DNA of 64,000 nt from Desulfobulbaceae bacterium (GCA_031287565.1 JAITSS010000069.1:39058-103057); one strand, 5' to 3'. Shown: positions 16,978-26,771, counted from the stretch's first letter. Numbers and translations: made by a program. The notes: generated from the letters alone by a model not told the origin.

Positions 16978-19900
16978 TCACCGCCGTTCCCCCAATAAAT
17001 CGGTCAGGCGCTCAAGTTTCGCCAAGTCGGGCTTAGTGGCGAAGACGCCCGCGCCGGGCCGATCGTGGCGCATTCCACGCACAAAAAGGTAGTATACGCC
17101 AGCGAAATCACGTTCATAATTGTAGTCTCGTTGTTGCCAGGCAAGCCAGCGATGGGCGGCCAGCGTGTAGAGCCAGTATTGCAGGCCATAATTATGTTCG
17201 GCCATAGCCTGGACAAGGGCTTGCCGACGGTAATCGGCCTGACAGCCGCCGAGGAAATTGGTTTTGTAGTCGAGGATATAATATTTGTTGCGGTATCGGC
17301 AGAAAAGATCAATAAAACCGGTCAGATAACCGGAAATTGGCAAGCCGGACACCGGCGATGCGGCTTCCTCGTCAGCCAGAATTGCGCTGATTTCTTCCGG
17401 TTTAATTTTTCTCATGGCGAATGACCACGGCATTTCTTTCATGAATTCACCGGCTTGCAAATCAGCCAGCCGCCAGCCGTCGTCGCTTCGCCCGCCCTGA
17501 GAGTCGATGCTTGGCAGTGATGTAGTAACGATTTCACCCAGTAATTCCGCCACGTCTTCCGCCCGATCTTCAAGGCCGAACAGGGTGGATTGTTGCCTGG
17601 CCAGTGTCTGGATATGCTCCGGTGGCGCGGCGAAATCCATCATATCGAGGCAGGCATGAATCAGATTGCCGAAACGTCTTCCTTTTGGCAAAGAGGGCAG
17701 AGCGATCTTCGCCGTTGATTCCCCCGGAGCCTGATGAGCTTCACTGTTGCTAGGAAGATCGGACAATTGGTCCGGCTCGTTGTCGGGAGCGTCGTCGCCG
17801 CGGCGGGCCAGTGAAGAAAAGCTCGCCACCTGCCACGAGCGGTCGAATTGGCCGTGAAAAACGCGGGCGGCGGCGTCTTGGCCTTCTTCCTCGTTGCGCG
17901 TGGGTATCGGCGTGTCGCTCCGCTCCGCTTCTTCCGCCGTCACCCCGGTTTTCTCCTGGCTACGCGCCAAAAAGAGCCGCCGCATGGTCGCGCCTGTGGG
18001 TTCTTCTTCTTCGCTCGCCAGCAGATAACAAAAAGGCGAGCGCGGCGCCGCCAGCGCATCATCGGCAAAGAGCGGCCAGAACACCACGTATTGTAGCTTC
18101 GCTCTTGTCAGGGTTACGTAGAGCAGGCGCAATTCTTCGGCGTGTTCCTCGGCGGCGGCTAGGCGCAGGGCCTCGTCGAATCGCGGTGAGCCGAGGTCTA
18201 CCACCGTTTGTCCGGCATCGTGACAGGTGACTTGCGCCGGATTTTTTCGCTCCATCGCGCCTCGCCACAGCGACGGGCAGAAGACGATGGGAAATTCCAG
18301 ACCTTTGACACCGTGCATGGTCAGGATTCGCACCGATTTTCTGTCGCTTTCAAGACGCAATTCATACTCTTCGCCGCTGCCTTCGTTGCGGCGCGCCGCC
18401 AGCCATTCTAGGCATTCGCCGATACCAGCGCCGCGCTCGTTTTCCAGCACGGCGAGCAATTCAGTCAGGTGCAAAATGTTGGCGATACGCCGTTCAAAGC
18501 GCGGAAGAACACGCAAATACCGATACACGGCTTCGCCGGAAAGCAGGGAATGGATCGCCGATTCCGCTCCCTCCGCCAGCCAAGTCCGCTGGTAGCCATA
18601 CCAGCGTTCCAGCCTTGCGGCCAACATATCTTCATTTTCCTCGCTAAAGAGAGTCGCCAGTTCCACCCCATTCAATCCGAACCAATCACAGGCCAGGGAC
18701 AAACGCAGGGACGCCGCATCGCCCGGCGCGGCGACGGCGGTCAGAATCGCCAGCAAATCCTGACATTCTTGGCTGGAAAAAATCGAAACCCGGCTGTCGA
18801 GCGAGGCGGCGACGCCGACTTCGGCCAAAGCCTGGGCCATTGCTTCGGCTTCGGCATTGGTCCGGGTTAGGACGGCGATATCGTCGGCAGTGATCAAGCG
18901 ATTGATTTCCTGGCCATTATTCTGGTATTTATAGACCACTGGTTTGTTGGGATCGAGCAGGTCGATGATTTGTCGCAGGCAGTCGTCGCGCAGGGTGGCC
19001 GCGATTTTTTCCTGACTCTTTTCTCCTGTTTTCAGCCGCGCCAGGCGATAGCGACAAACCGGCAATGGCTCGCCGTTGCGCCACAGCGAGCCGTCGGCCT
19101 CGGCGCGGGCGGCTTCCGCCGGTTGAAAAGCGATCTGTTCCTCACTGAAAAAAAACGGTCTGGACCGCCCGGAAAAGAGTCGGTTGATTTCAGCCGTCAA
19201 AAGCGGATGCGAGCGAAAATTTTTTGTCAGGGAAAGATGCCGGTTCGCCGCTTTGGCCGCCTGAAAATACGAGAAAATATCCGCGCCGCGAAAGCGATAA
19301 ATGGCCTGTTTCGGGTCGCCGATGAGATAAAGATAGTGTTCGCCGGTCGCAAATAACCTGGCAAAAATACGCCACTGCCAGATGTCGGTGTCCTGAAATT
19401 CATCAATGAGCGCCATTCGGTAGCGTTCACGCAATTCTGAGGTTAGGTTTCGCTGCGCGCCGTCATTGTGGTCGGCGCAGGCGGCATGAGCCAGGCGACG
19501 GGTCAGCTCGTTGAATGAAACCTGGCCTTCGCGGCGGAGCCTGGTGGCGGTTTCTCGGCGCATAAATATGGCCAGGTTAAGGCGCAGAGCCAGGAGAAAT
19601 CGGCTGGACGCCCGCGTTAGGTTGTCAACCGGCGCGTCAGCGAGTGGCTTCAATGTGGCGAGGAAATCGGCTTTCTTCTGGTCGCCACGCATTTTCTGGC
19701 CGTTGATTAGGCCGAACAGGCCGCTTTCAGTCAGCCACGGGAAAAATTGTTCTGGCCAGGCATCCATGCCATTGGCAAAATCTGTCAGGCATTGTCGGCC
19801 TTCGTGCCACTTTTCAGAGAATTCTTTCTTGAAATATCCGGCGCTTATCGCTTTTTCGAGCGCGGCTAGCAATCCCTTGGCCCGCTGTCGCCACCACAAA

Positions 19901-20559
19901 CCAAAGGCGGCGCGGGCGGCTTCCAATTCCTGGCATGATTCGTCAAGAGAATCATTGTCAGGGCGAATGGCGCCGTCTCCGTCCAAGGCCACCGCGATAC
20001 TCATCGCAAGCGCCTGCGGGTCGGCGTATTTTCTGGTCGCCACCGAGGCGATCCAGGCTGGCAACGGATAAACGCTTTGTCGCCAGAAATCCTCGGCGAT
20101 TTCACGACGGCATTCTTTTTCGTCAGCGAGTTCGTTGTCAGGCGGTTCGCCGCAGGCCAGAGCGTGTTCCGCCAGCGTCTTCTGGCAAAAACCGTGGATG
20201 CTGCTGATTTCCGCTCGGTCGATATCGCGCAAAGCCAGACGAATGGCCGCCCGCGATTTCTCGATATTTTCAAGATTATCACGCCAAGCAATTAAAATAT
20301 CGTCATAATTTCCCTCTTCATAAGCCAAGGCCGATTGCGCCTGGCGCAGGCGGTGGCGCACGCGCTCACGCAATTCTTCGGTGGCGGCCCGCGTGAAGGT
20401 GACGACGAGAATTTTTTCCAACGGGATGAACAGTTCGGCTACCGCCCGCAATACCAGCATGGCGATAGCGAAAGTTTTGCCGGACCCGGCGCCGGCTTCG
20501 ATCAGATTGACGCCGGTCGTGAGATGTTCCCGCGCGACATCAAAATTATGACCAATCAT
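16978..20559 (-). CDS. recB: RecB-type helicase/nuclease (exodeoxyribonuclease V beta)
   Basis: 1193 residues, UvrD superfamily 1A. Motifs: NLIEAGAGSGKTFAIAMLVL (I), ILVVTFTRAATEELRERVRH (Ia), MALIDEFQDTDIWQWRIF (II), YLIGDPKQAIYRFRGADIFS (III), LTMHGVKGLEFPIVFCPSLW (V) and LRLLYVTLTRAKLQYVVFW (VI). A C-terminal RecB-family nuclease domain carries SGYLTGFIDLFCRYRNKYYI and LDYKTNFLGG, with D and D-x-K metal ligands. RecB unwinds and degrades double-strand ends as part of RecBCD. RecC and RecD are not in the window, and the flanking genes are unrelated. Its last codons reach the IS1-like debris. Confidence 0.9.
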   Translation of the reverse strand: MIGHNFDVAREHLTTGVNLIEAGAGSGKTFAIAMLVLRAVAELFIPLEKILVVTFTRAATEELRERVRHRLRQAQSALAYEEGNYDDILIAWRDNLENIEKSRAAIRLALRDIDRAEISSIHGFCQKTLAEHALACGEPPDNELADEKECRREIAEDFWRQSVYPLPAWIASVATRKYADPQALAMSIAVALDGDGAIRPDNDSLDESCQELEAARAAFGLWWRQRAKGLLAALEKAISAGYFKKEFSEKWHEGRQCLTDFANGMDAWPEQFFPWLTESGLFGLINGQKMRGDQKKADFLATLKPLADAPVDNLTRASSRFLLALRLNLAIFMRRETATRLRREGQVSFNELTRRLAHAACADHNDGAQRNLTSELRERYRMALIDEFQDTDIWQWRIFARLFATGEHYLYLIGDPKQAIYRFRGADIFSYFQAAKAANRHLSLTKNFRSHPLLTAEINRLFSGRSRPFFFSEEQIAFQPAEAARAEADGSLWRNGEPLPVCRYRLARLKTGEKSQEKIAATLRDDCLRQIIDLLDPNKPVVYKYQNNGQEINRLITADDIAVLTRTNAEAEAMAQALAEVGVAASLDSRVSIFSSQECQDLLAILTAVAAPGDAASLRLSLACDWFGLNGVELATLFSEENEDMLAARLERWYGYQRTWLAEGAESAIHSLLSGEAVYRYLRVLPRFERRIANILHLTELLAVLENERGAGIGECLEWLAARRNEGSGEEYELRLESDRKSVRILTMHGVKGLEFPIVFCPSLWRGAMERKNPAQVTCHDAGQTVVDLGSPRFDEALRLAAAEEHAEELRLLYVTLTRAKLQYVVFWPLFADDALAAPRSPFCYLLASEEEEPTGATMRRLFLARSQEKTGVTAEEAERSDTPIPTRNEEEGQDAAARVFHGQFDRSWQVASFSSLARRGDDAPDNEPDQLSDLPSNSEAHQAPGESTAKIALPSLPKGRRFGNLIHACLDMMDFAAPPEHIQTLARQQSTLFGLEDRAEDVAELLGEIVTTSLPSIDSQGGRSDDGWRLADLQAGEFMKEMPWSFAMRKIKPEEISAILADEEAASPVSGLPISGYLTGFIDLFCRYRNKYYILDYKTNFLGGCQADYRRQALVQAMAEHNYGLQYWLYTLAAHRWLAWQQRDYNYERDFAGVYYLFVRGMRHDRPGAGVFATKPDLAKLERLTDLLGERR

Positions 20560-20615
20560 GGAGGCGTATCGTACATGAAAGAGGGTGGTGACGGTTCAGT
20601 TTGAATTTCTACAAA

Positions 20616-21452
20616 TCATAGTGATTTCGGCATCTTTCGCGCCGCCAGACAATAGCCGTAGCCACGGTCGCCGCTGTAAAAAACCCGTTGCAGACGACTC
20701 ATAAATCCCAACACACTATACGGTGTAAAATGGCTGAAACGCCAATCTAATTTGCGGTCGATGCCGCTTTCCAGGGTGCGCTCGTGTTTGGTCAGGGATT
20801 TTTTGGCTGAGAATTTGCGTCGGTGCAGCAGAAGATTGACCAGCGGTTGCAGAATATTGGTGAATGGATAGCCAAAACAGTAAATATTCAGCGGCTCCAG
20901 GCCACAATCAGCGCAGAGTTCGATAAGCTGGGCTTTTTCGTAGCGGCGGACATGGCCGGCGTAGTCATCGACATGGTTCCAATATTTTTCGTGCGCGGGC
21001 ACTGAAAGAAAGAGAACGCCGCCGGGTTTCAGGACATTGGTCCATCCGCGTAGGGCCGCTGCGTCGTCTTCGATATGTTCTAACACTTCATATAGGCCGA
21101 TATAATCGAAAAATTCGCTATCATTTTTATCAATTTTCGCTTTAATTTCGATTCTTTTTTTGTCGGTATTAAAAACATCATCGACCAAAGCCAGCGCGTC
21201 TTGGTTCAGGTCGTGCGCCGTCGCCTGGCAGCCGCGACGATAGGCTTCATAGGCGAAGACGCCGGTGCCGCAGCCGATTTCCAGATAGCGTGGCCGCGAC
21301 TCGGCGTCGGGCGAGGGAATGTATGTATCCATCAGGTCGAGGATGGCGCGCCGACGAAAGGTCTGGCCGACGCCGGGAACGATGTGGTATTTGGCGCAAC
21401 GCACGCCGCCCAGGGCGTCGTTGTAGGTGAAGAGTTCCTCTGGTTTTGTCAT
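20616..21452 (-). CDS. Class I SAM-dependent methyltransferase
   Basis: 278 residues. Motif I is PRYLEIGCGTGVFAYEAYRR (residues about 54-73), followed by ATAHDLNQDALALVDDVF (motif II) and DYIGLYEVLEHIEDDAAALR with LKPGGVLFLSVPAHEKYWNH (post-motif and motif IV). The C-terminal GHVRRYEKAQLIELCADCGL matches small-molecule or glycan methyltransferases of the Methyltransf_11/23 type. The substrate is unknown. It is divergent from the LPG-synthase-like gene, with a 149-base shared upstream region, suggesting a link to envelope lipids or glycans. Confidence 0.85.
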   Translation of the reverse strand: MTKPEELFTYNDALGGVRCAKYHIVPGVGQTFRRRAILDLMDTYIPSPDAESRPRYLEIGCGTGVFAYEAYRRGCQATAHDLNQDALALVDDVFNTDKKRIEIKAKIDKNDSEFFDYIGLYEVLEHIEDDAAALRGWTNVLKPGGVLFLSVPAHEKYWNHVDDYAGHVRRYEKAQLIELCADCGLEPLNIYCFGYPFTNILQPLVNLLLHRRKFSAKKSLTKHERTLESGIDRKLDWRFSHFTPYSVLGFMSRLQRVFYSGDRGYGYCLAARKMPKSL

Positions 21453-21601
21453 GCCGTTTTGTTGGTGAATGGGAAAATTTTTGCTGGATAAGGCCGCGAC
21501 GCCTGGCTACCATACGAAAGTTTTATCCGTCCGACAAGGAGCGCGGACGAAAAACCGGGTGGAAATCCCACCTGTGTTGCTTGGGTAAAGGTCAAAAAAT
21601 C

Positions 21602-22534
21602 ATGCGCATTCCCTATCTGAAAATCGCAGGCGGCCTGCTGATGCTGGTTTCGCTTATTTTTATAGTCAGAAAAATTCTTTTTTTCGACCTCGATTTTGGT
21701 CGTTTGCTACTTTGGCGCAATCTGACGGCATTCACTTCGGCGCTTTTGGGCGCGGTGGCGATTGTCGTCATCGGCGCGGCCATCTGGCGAAATTTTCTGT
21801 CTTTTTTCGCCGATATGCCGGTGTCCTTCGCCCCAGCCTTTTCGACATTCGCCAGGGCGAATTTGGCCAAATATCTGCCGGGCAATGTCGCCCATTATGC
21901 CGGGCGGCAGCTTTTCGGCGCGGCTCTGGGCGTGAAGCAGCGGCATCTCGCCCTGGCTTCGCTTCTTGAAGCCTTGTGCGCGGCGGCGGCGGCCCTGATT
22001 TTGTCGGCGCTTTTAGCGGGTGGCGACGCGCCGACGCTCGTCTCCCGCTATAACCTGAATATAAAATGGAGTGTATTGGCGGCGGTTTTGGCAACGGGCG
22101 CGGTTGTTGTTACTATGACCATTATTTTTGCCAGGAAAAAGATTTATGATACCCTTGGGCGTCTTGTCGCGATGGCGGGATTTTATCGGATATGCGGCGT
22201 CAATATTCTGTTGACTATGGTTAATTTACTGGTTATTGGCGGCACCCAGACCATTCTGTTTCATGCCTTGGGCGATGCGGTTTCGCCGCCGCCGACCCTG
22301 GCCATTATGACCGCCAGCGTGGTGTCCTGGTTTATCGGCTATATCGCGCCAGGCGCGCCCGGCGGCATCGGCGTGCGCGAGGCGGTGTTCACGCTGATGC
22401 TCGCGCCATTTTATAACGAACAAACTGTGCTTTTAGCGGCGGTGGCGCAGCGTCTGTTTCTCGTCTTTGGTGATGTGCTGGCCGCGCTCCTTGCCTGCCT
22501 CACACAAAGAGCTTATGCAGCGGCAAGTGTCTGA
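21602..22534 (+). CDS. Lysylphosphatidylglycerol synthase-like integral membrane protein (UPF0104)
   Basis: 310 residues from ATG 21602 (AAAGG about 10 bases upstream); an upstream extension to 21446 is not supported. About eight hydrophobic segments run through the protein, for example IAGGLLMLVSLIFIVRKIL, FTSALLGAVAIVVIGAAIW and ILLTMVNLLVIGGTQTILF. ANLAKYLPGNVAHYAGRQLF and GYIAPGAPGGIGVREAVFT are the LPG_synthase_TM hallmarks. Members flip or modify lipids or act beside glycosyltransferases; no aminoacyl-transferase domain is attached, so lysyl transfer should not be assumed. Confidence 0.85.
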   Translation: MRIPYLKIAGGLLMLVSLIFIVRKILFFDLDFGRLLLWRNLTAFTSALLGAVAIVVIGAAIWRNFLSFFADMPVSFAPAFSTFARANLAKYLPGNVAHYAGRQLFGAALGVKQRHLALASLLEALCAAAAALILSALLAGGDAPTLVSRYNLNIKWSVLAAVLATGAVVVTMTIIFARKKIYDTLGRLVAMAGFYRICGVNILLTMVNLLVIGGTQTILFHALGDAVSPPPTLAIMTASVVSWFIGYIAPGAPGGIGVREAVFTLMLAPFYNEQTVLLAAVAQRLFLVFGDVLAALLACLTQRAYAAASV

Positions 22535-22655
22535 GAAAATGACCGAGCGCCTCGCCGCCAGGCTTCCCGGCGCGGCCAAAGTGGATAATAATGCGCGGGG
22601 CGGCTGGTCGGCTGGGCCAGGCTGCTTGCTTGTGGATTGAAGCAAAGGGAAATAC

Positions 22656-24056
22656 ATGAAAATCAAATCGATGCACCTGGAAAATTATCGCTGCTTTGAA
22701 AATTTCGACATTGATTTTGATGATCAGTTGACGGTTTTGGTTGGCGTCAACGGCTCCGGCAAAACGGCGGTGTTGGATGCGCTGGCGGTGTTTTTGCAAA
22801 TAGCCATAGAGAGAAGCGCTAAGGCGCCAATTCCCACTTTGATGGCATCAGATGCGCGCATAGATAGCGATAAAATCATAGTACTGTGTTTGGAAATTTT
22901 TTTCGGTCAGAACCCGCAGGAGAGTCAAAGAGTTTTTGTAAACTTGAATACTGGTCTTCTTTTAGAAGGAAAATATCTTGACTGCACTCAGAAAATGCCT
23001 GAGAACCGACGCTGCCGTTTGAAAGAAAAAGGAGGATGCCCTGGGCAGAAACAGATTAAGTTCGATAAATTCCCTCAAAAATTTTCTAACCGTTCCAAAG
23101 AAGGGATAGAAATTCTCAATCCTTCAACGCCACTATTTCTTTCAGCATATTATGGCGCTGGCCGTTGCCTGCCGACAAGTCAAGCAAGTGCGGAACAGGC
23201 TTTGACGGGCAGAGAAAGCGCTTTCAAAAAAGCTTTCGATTCCAAAATAAATTTCAATACGACATTGAACTGGTTCGACGCCAAAGACGCTGAAGAAGCT
23301 CGCGCCCGCAGTAATAACCCTGACAAAAAAGATTACAGAAATCCTGTTTTGCAAGCTGTTCGCGATGCCGTCGCTTTAGCGCTTGGTGATGGTGATGTAT
23401 ACGAATTTCCGCATATGGACGGCGTCCCACCGAGACTCTTCGTGAACCATAAAACCACGGGTATTGCTTACGAAGTAAACCAACTCAGCGACGGCTACCG
23501 CACCATGCTGGCCCTGGTTATGGATTTGGCGCGGCGTATGGCGGTGGCCAACGAACATGTCAAGTGGCCAGAAGGTCAGAGCGCGCTGCACTCCCCGGCC
23601 ATCGTCCTGATTGATGAGGTGGAATTGCACCTGCATCCATCCTGGCAGCAAACGGTTTTACCAAGTCTGATGAAAATATTTCCGCAGACGCAATTCATCG
23701 TCACCACCCACAGCCCGCAGGTGTTGACGACTGCGCGTAAGGAACACATCAGGATTCTTGCTGACAATCACAGGGATGCGATTATTCCGGAGGATGGCAC
23801 CTACGGCGCGGAAAGTTCGCGGGTTTTAGCTGAAGTGTTTAGCGTGTCTCCGCGTCCGGAATCGGCGGCCTCAGTCTCAATGCTACACAAATACTGGGAA
23901 CTGGTGGAAAAGGGACAATATGACTCATCAGATGCAAAAGAATTGCGGGCAGAATTGGAAAAAGATTTAGGCGCTGACGACCCGGATTTGAAGATGGCGG
24001 ATATGCGCAATTTACAACTGCAAGTTCTTGCTAACAAAAATGCGAACAATCAATAA
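22656..24056 (+). CDS. ptuA: Septu defence ATPase PtuA (AAA/SMC-like)
   Basis: 466 residues. MKIKSMHLENYRCFENFDID opens an OLD/SMC-type ATPase; LVGVNGSGKTAVLDAL is Walker A, VNQLSDGYRTMLALVMDLAR the signature region, and SPAIVLIDEVELHLHPSWQQ the Walker B with D-loop, followed by FPQTQFIVTTHSPQVL. In Septu, PtuA forms a complex with the HNH nuclease PtuB, which is encoded next and overlaps by 17 bases. AAGGGA stands 6 bases before the ATG. Base composition is visibly more A/T-rich than the flanking genes, as expected for a transferred defence module. No reverse transcriptase is near, so this is not a retron copy. Confidence 0.85.
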   Translation: MKIKSMHLENYRCFENFDIDFDDQLTVLVGVNGSGKTAVLDALAVFLQIAIERSAKAPIPTLMASDARIDSDKIIVLCLEIFFGQNPQESQRVFVNLNTGLLLEGKYLDCTQKMPENRRCRLKEKGGCPGQKQIKFDKFPQKFSNRSKEGIEILNPSTPLFLSAYYGAGRCLPTSQASAEQALTGRESAFKKAFDSKINFNTTLNWFDAKDAEEARARSNNPDKKDYRNPVLQAVRDAVALALGDGDVYEFPHMDGVPPRLFVNHKTTGIAYEVNQLSDGYRTMLALVMDLARRMAVANEHVKWPEGQSALHSPAIVLIDEVELHLHPSWQQTVLPSLMKIFPQTQFIVTTHSPQVLTTARKEHIRILADNHRDAIIPEDGTYGAESSRVLAEVFSVSPRPESAASVSMLHKYWELVEKGQYDSSDAKELRAELEKDLGADDPDLKMADMRNLQLQVLANKNANNQ

Positions 24057-24657
24057 GAGGCAAGCTCCCGATTGCTTGGCGAGACAATTGGCTGGACAAG
24101 CTTGGGAATCTTTCGTGACAAACGAAGATAGCCGCTGCTGTTACGAGGAAACGCGCCAAGCCTTGTTCGAAGAACAGCATGGATTATGCTGCTACTGTGA
24201 GCGTGAGATCGCCGCCGAAAATAAAAAAAATTCTGTCGAACATCTTGAGCCGCGAAGTAGCAATAAGACCAGGGTTTACGATTATGCCAATCTAGCGCTT
24301 TCCTGCACAAAGTCCGATCATTGCAATAACTACAGAGGAAACGAATACGATGCTGGAAAATTTTCTTCACCGCATGATCCAGTGACGAAATCTTTGTTCC
24401 GTTACATGCCGCATGGACTCGTTGTGTCAAGCGGCGTTGATGACGATAAAGCTGACTATCTTATCAAGACTCTACAATTGAATTGCGCATCCCTTTTGCA
24501 TGAGAGGCGCTCTCATGCGAAAAGACTGATTGAATCCATGCACAATCAAGCGCCGGAAGTCATAGATGCTCTGCGTAAGTCATATCTGTGCCCGGATGAT
24601 AAGACAGGATATTGTCAAAGTTTTCCTTCTCTTTCTCAAACGATTCTTCTTCCATAA
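24040..24657 (+). CDS. ptuB: Septu defence HNH endonuclease PtuB (TIGR02646-like)
   Basis: 205 residues from ATG 24040 (MRTINKRQAPDCLARQLAGQ), inside the end of ptuA. The HNH/McrA-type core is EQHGLCCYCEREIAAENKKN followed by SVEHLEPRSS, with zinc cysteines in CCYC and later NLALSCTKSDHCNNYRG; the EH pair is the expected catalytic start. The C-terminal half (CASLLHERRSHAKRLIESMH) is helical. This matches the retron/Septu-associated HNH family. PtuB is the toxic nuclease of the complex; its activation by PtuA is established for other Septu systems and assumed here. Confidence 0.85.
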   Translation: MRTINKRQAPDCLARQLAGQAWESFVTNEDSRCCYEETRQALFEEQHGLCCYCEREIAAENKKNSVEHLEPRSSNKTRVYDYANLALSCTKSDHCNNYRGNEYDAGKFSSPHDPVTKSLFRYMPHGLVVSSGVDDDKADYLIKTLQLNCASLLHERRSHAKRLIESMHNQAPEVIDALRKSYLCPDDKTGYCQSFPSLSQTILLP

Positions 24658-24681
24658 TCAGAACATTAAATAAGAAATCCC

Positions 24682-25680
24682 ATGAAAACAGTCAGTTCTC
24701 TGCTCGACGCCGAGTGGTGCGCGCGCTACAAAAGAATTTCGAAATTGAATATCCGCAGCTCAATTTATGATGTGACTGATCGCTGCAATTTACGCTGCAA
24801 GGGTTGTTTTTTCTTCTCGTCCGGCGAGCATGAGGTGGCGCGTGAGGAAAAAGACCTGGGCAAATGGGAGAAATTCGTCGAAAAAGAGATGGTCAGAGGC
24901 GTAAACCTGGCCATTCTCATCGGCGGAGAACCGACGCTTTGTCCGGATCGCATCGAGGCGTTTTACCGCCGTTTGCCGAGCTTTTGCGCCACCAACGGCC
25001 AGATTAAGGTGGATCGCGGCCGTTTTCCCGATTTAATGGTCGGCATTTCGCTATGGGGCGATGAAAAGGATGAAAAAATTTTGCGCGGCAAAGACACCTT
25101 CGCGGTCTCCAGCAAAAACTACGCGGGCGACCCGAACGCCTACTATTTGTATACTATCACGCCGAAACAATTGGGCAAGACCGAAAAAATCATCGAAAAA
25201 ATTCGTGATGTCGGCCTGAAAGTCCACGTGCAGTTGTTGTCGAATGACGAGGGCGTCGATGGTTTTTCCTGGCAACCGCAAGAGCTTTTGGCCGTGCGCG
25301 ACGAGATGGACGCCATGCTCGATGCCTATCCGCAAACGATGATTTCATCGAAATATTATCACCGAATTATCACCAGCGGCGAAATGCTGGGGCGGCCGTT
25401 TGGCTGGCTTGAATGCCCGTCCGTCACCGAACCTCTCGACAAACGCAGCCCGAAACCAAGAAAATTGATTGGCTTTATCCGCTGGGCCTCGGATTTGCGC
25501 GCCATGCACCGTTGCTGCACTTCCGAGACTCGCGACTGCCGCACCTGCAAAGATGGCGCGGCGCATATGAGTTGGGTTATGGTCAATAAACGGGCGCACA
25601 TGACGACCAGCGAAGACCTGCGGAATTGGATTGAGGTCTACGAAATGTTCGCCAAATTATACCGCTTTATTCCGTGGTAA
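24682..25680 (+). CDS. Radical SAM protein of unassigned function
   Basis: 332 residues. The radical SAM cluster motif CNLRCKGC (CX3CX2C) is at residues about 34-41, followed by AILIGGEPTLCPDRIEAFYR, the GGEP SAM-binding motif. The C-terminal region contains HRCCTSETRDCRTCKDGAAH, a cysteine cluster that may hold an auxiliary Fe-S centre. The C-terminal part also has WVMVNKRAHMTTSEDLRNWI. It resembles the HpnH/DUF3463-like group in overall layout, but I cannot name a substrate. It follows the Septu pair by 24 bases and may once have been adjacent to the LPG-synthase-like gene. Confidence 0.8.
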   Translation: MKTVSSLLDAEWCARYKRISKLNIRSSIYDVTDRCNLRCKGCFFFSSGEHEVAREEKDLGKWEKFVEKEMVRGVNLAILIGGEPTLCPDRIEAFYRRLPSFCATNGQIKVDRGRFPDLMVGISLWGDEKDEKILRGKDTFAVSSKNYAGDPNAYYLYTITPKQLGKTEKIIEKIRDVGLKVHVQLLSNDEGVDGFSWQPQELLAVRDEMDAMLDAYPQTMISSKYYHRIITSGEMLGRPFGWLECPSVTEPLDKRSPKPRKLIGFIRWASDLRAMHRCCTSETRDCRTCKDGAAHMSWVMVNKRAHMTTSEDLRNWIEVYEMFAKLYRFIPW

Positions 25681-25700
25681 GGCGGCGTGGCCTATCTCGT

Positions 25701-26561
25701 TCATTCATCCTCGCGGTTGCCCCAGCGCAATTTGCCGCGCAACACCGAAAAGTAGTCGCGATTCGAGGCGGCGAGCAGCGGCAAAGGATGCTCGGCGGCG
25801 CGGATTTGTAGCCGGTCGCCGTTTTTCATGGTGACGAAATGTTTGCCGTCGGCCAGCACCTGGGCGCATTCGTCGTCGCCGCGCCCGATGAATTCCGTGC
25901 TGATGGTCAGGTTCGATGGCAGGATGATCGGGCGGCTGCTCAGCATAAATGGGCAAATCGGTGTGATAATCACGCATTCGGCGCTTGGATGCGCCAAGGG
26001 GCCGCCCGCCGACAGGTTGTAGGCCGTTGAGCCGGTTGGCGTGGCGAAAATCAGGCCGTCGGCGCGGTAGGTGGTGATCAGGTCATCACCGGCGAATGTT
26101 GTCAGGTACAAGAGCCGGTCGGTGGTGTTTTTGTTGATAACGATGTCGTTTAAGGCGTAAGCGGCCTGGTCGGGCGCGGCGCCCACAGAGACGCGCAGCA
26201 TCATGCGGCTTTCGATGACCACTTCTTCGCTGAACATCCGCGAAATCGCCGATTTCGCTTCGGCGACCGTCAGCTCGGTCAGGAAGCCCAAACTGCCCAT
26301 GTTGACGCCAATAACCGGGATGCCGTGCGCCGCCGCCCGTTCGGCGATACGCAAAAGGGTGCCGTCGCCACCCAAAACCACCAGCAAATCCTGACCGGCT
26401 TCGATGCGGTCGCGCTCGACCCGAATGCCCTGTTCGCTCTGAAGCCAGCGCGTCAGTTCGCGGGCGAATGCGTCGGCGGCCGGGTCGTCGGGCTTGTTGA
26501 TCAGGCCGATGCGTTGTAAATTCAAGCGTTTCGCCACACGAAATGATTCTGCGCCGCTCAT
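25701..26561 (-). CDS. nadK: NAD kinase
   Basis: 286 residues from ATG 26561 (MSGAESFRVAKRLNLQRIGL); an open frame reaching 26816 adds unrelated sequence. LLVVLGGDGTLLRIAERAA is the GGDGT catalytic motif, GVNMGSLGFLTELTVAEAK the NMG motif, and ATPTGSTAYNLSAGGPLAHP the nucleotide loop. It phosphorylates NAD to NADP in the cytosol. It is convergent with the radical SAM gene. Upstream (26562-26771) I see no gene or clear signal. Confidence 0.95.
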   Translation of the reverse strand: MSGAESFRVAKRLNLQRIGLINKPDDPAADAFARELTRWLQSEQGIRVERDRIEAGQDLLVVLGGDGTLLRIAERAAAHGIPVIGVNMGSLGFLTELTVAEAKSAISRMFSEEVVIESRMMLRVSVGAAPDQAAYALNDIVINKNTTDRLLYLTTFAGDDLITTYRADGLIFATPTGSTAYNLSAGGPLAHPSAECVIITPICPFMLSSRPIILPSNLTISTEFIGRGDDECAQVLADGKHFVTMKNGDRLQIRAAEHPLPLLAASNRDYFSVLRGKLRWGNREDE

Positions 26562-26771
26562 TTTTCGTTTCAAAATTAAGAAAATTAAGAAAAAAATCGA
26601 CTGAGGTCTTACCCAATGCCGCTCGCCACATCGACGCGGCGCGGGCCGTTTTCTAATGGAAAAACCAAGGTCCGGCAACGGAAATAGCGGCTGGACACGT
26701 CGCTGGCCGCGATGCAAGATAAATGACGCGCCACAAGACGCGCTTGGTTTCATCGTAAACTGGAGGCATCC

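Noticed and set aside
16772..16981. 69-residue open frame overlapping the end of recB
   Set aside because: No ribosome site, no recognisable motif, and it lies in A/T-rich element debris.
22656..24657. Retron with ATPase/HNH effectors
   Set aside because: No reverse transcriptase and no msr/msd-like inverted repeats in the flanks.
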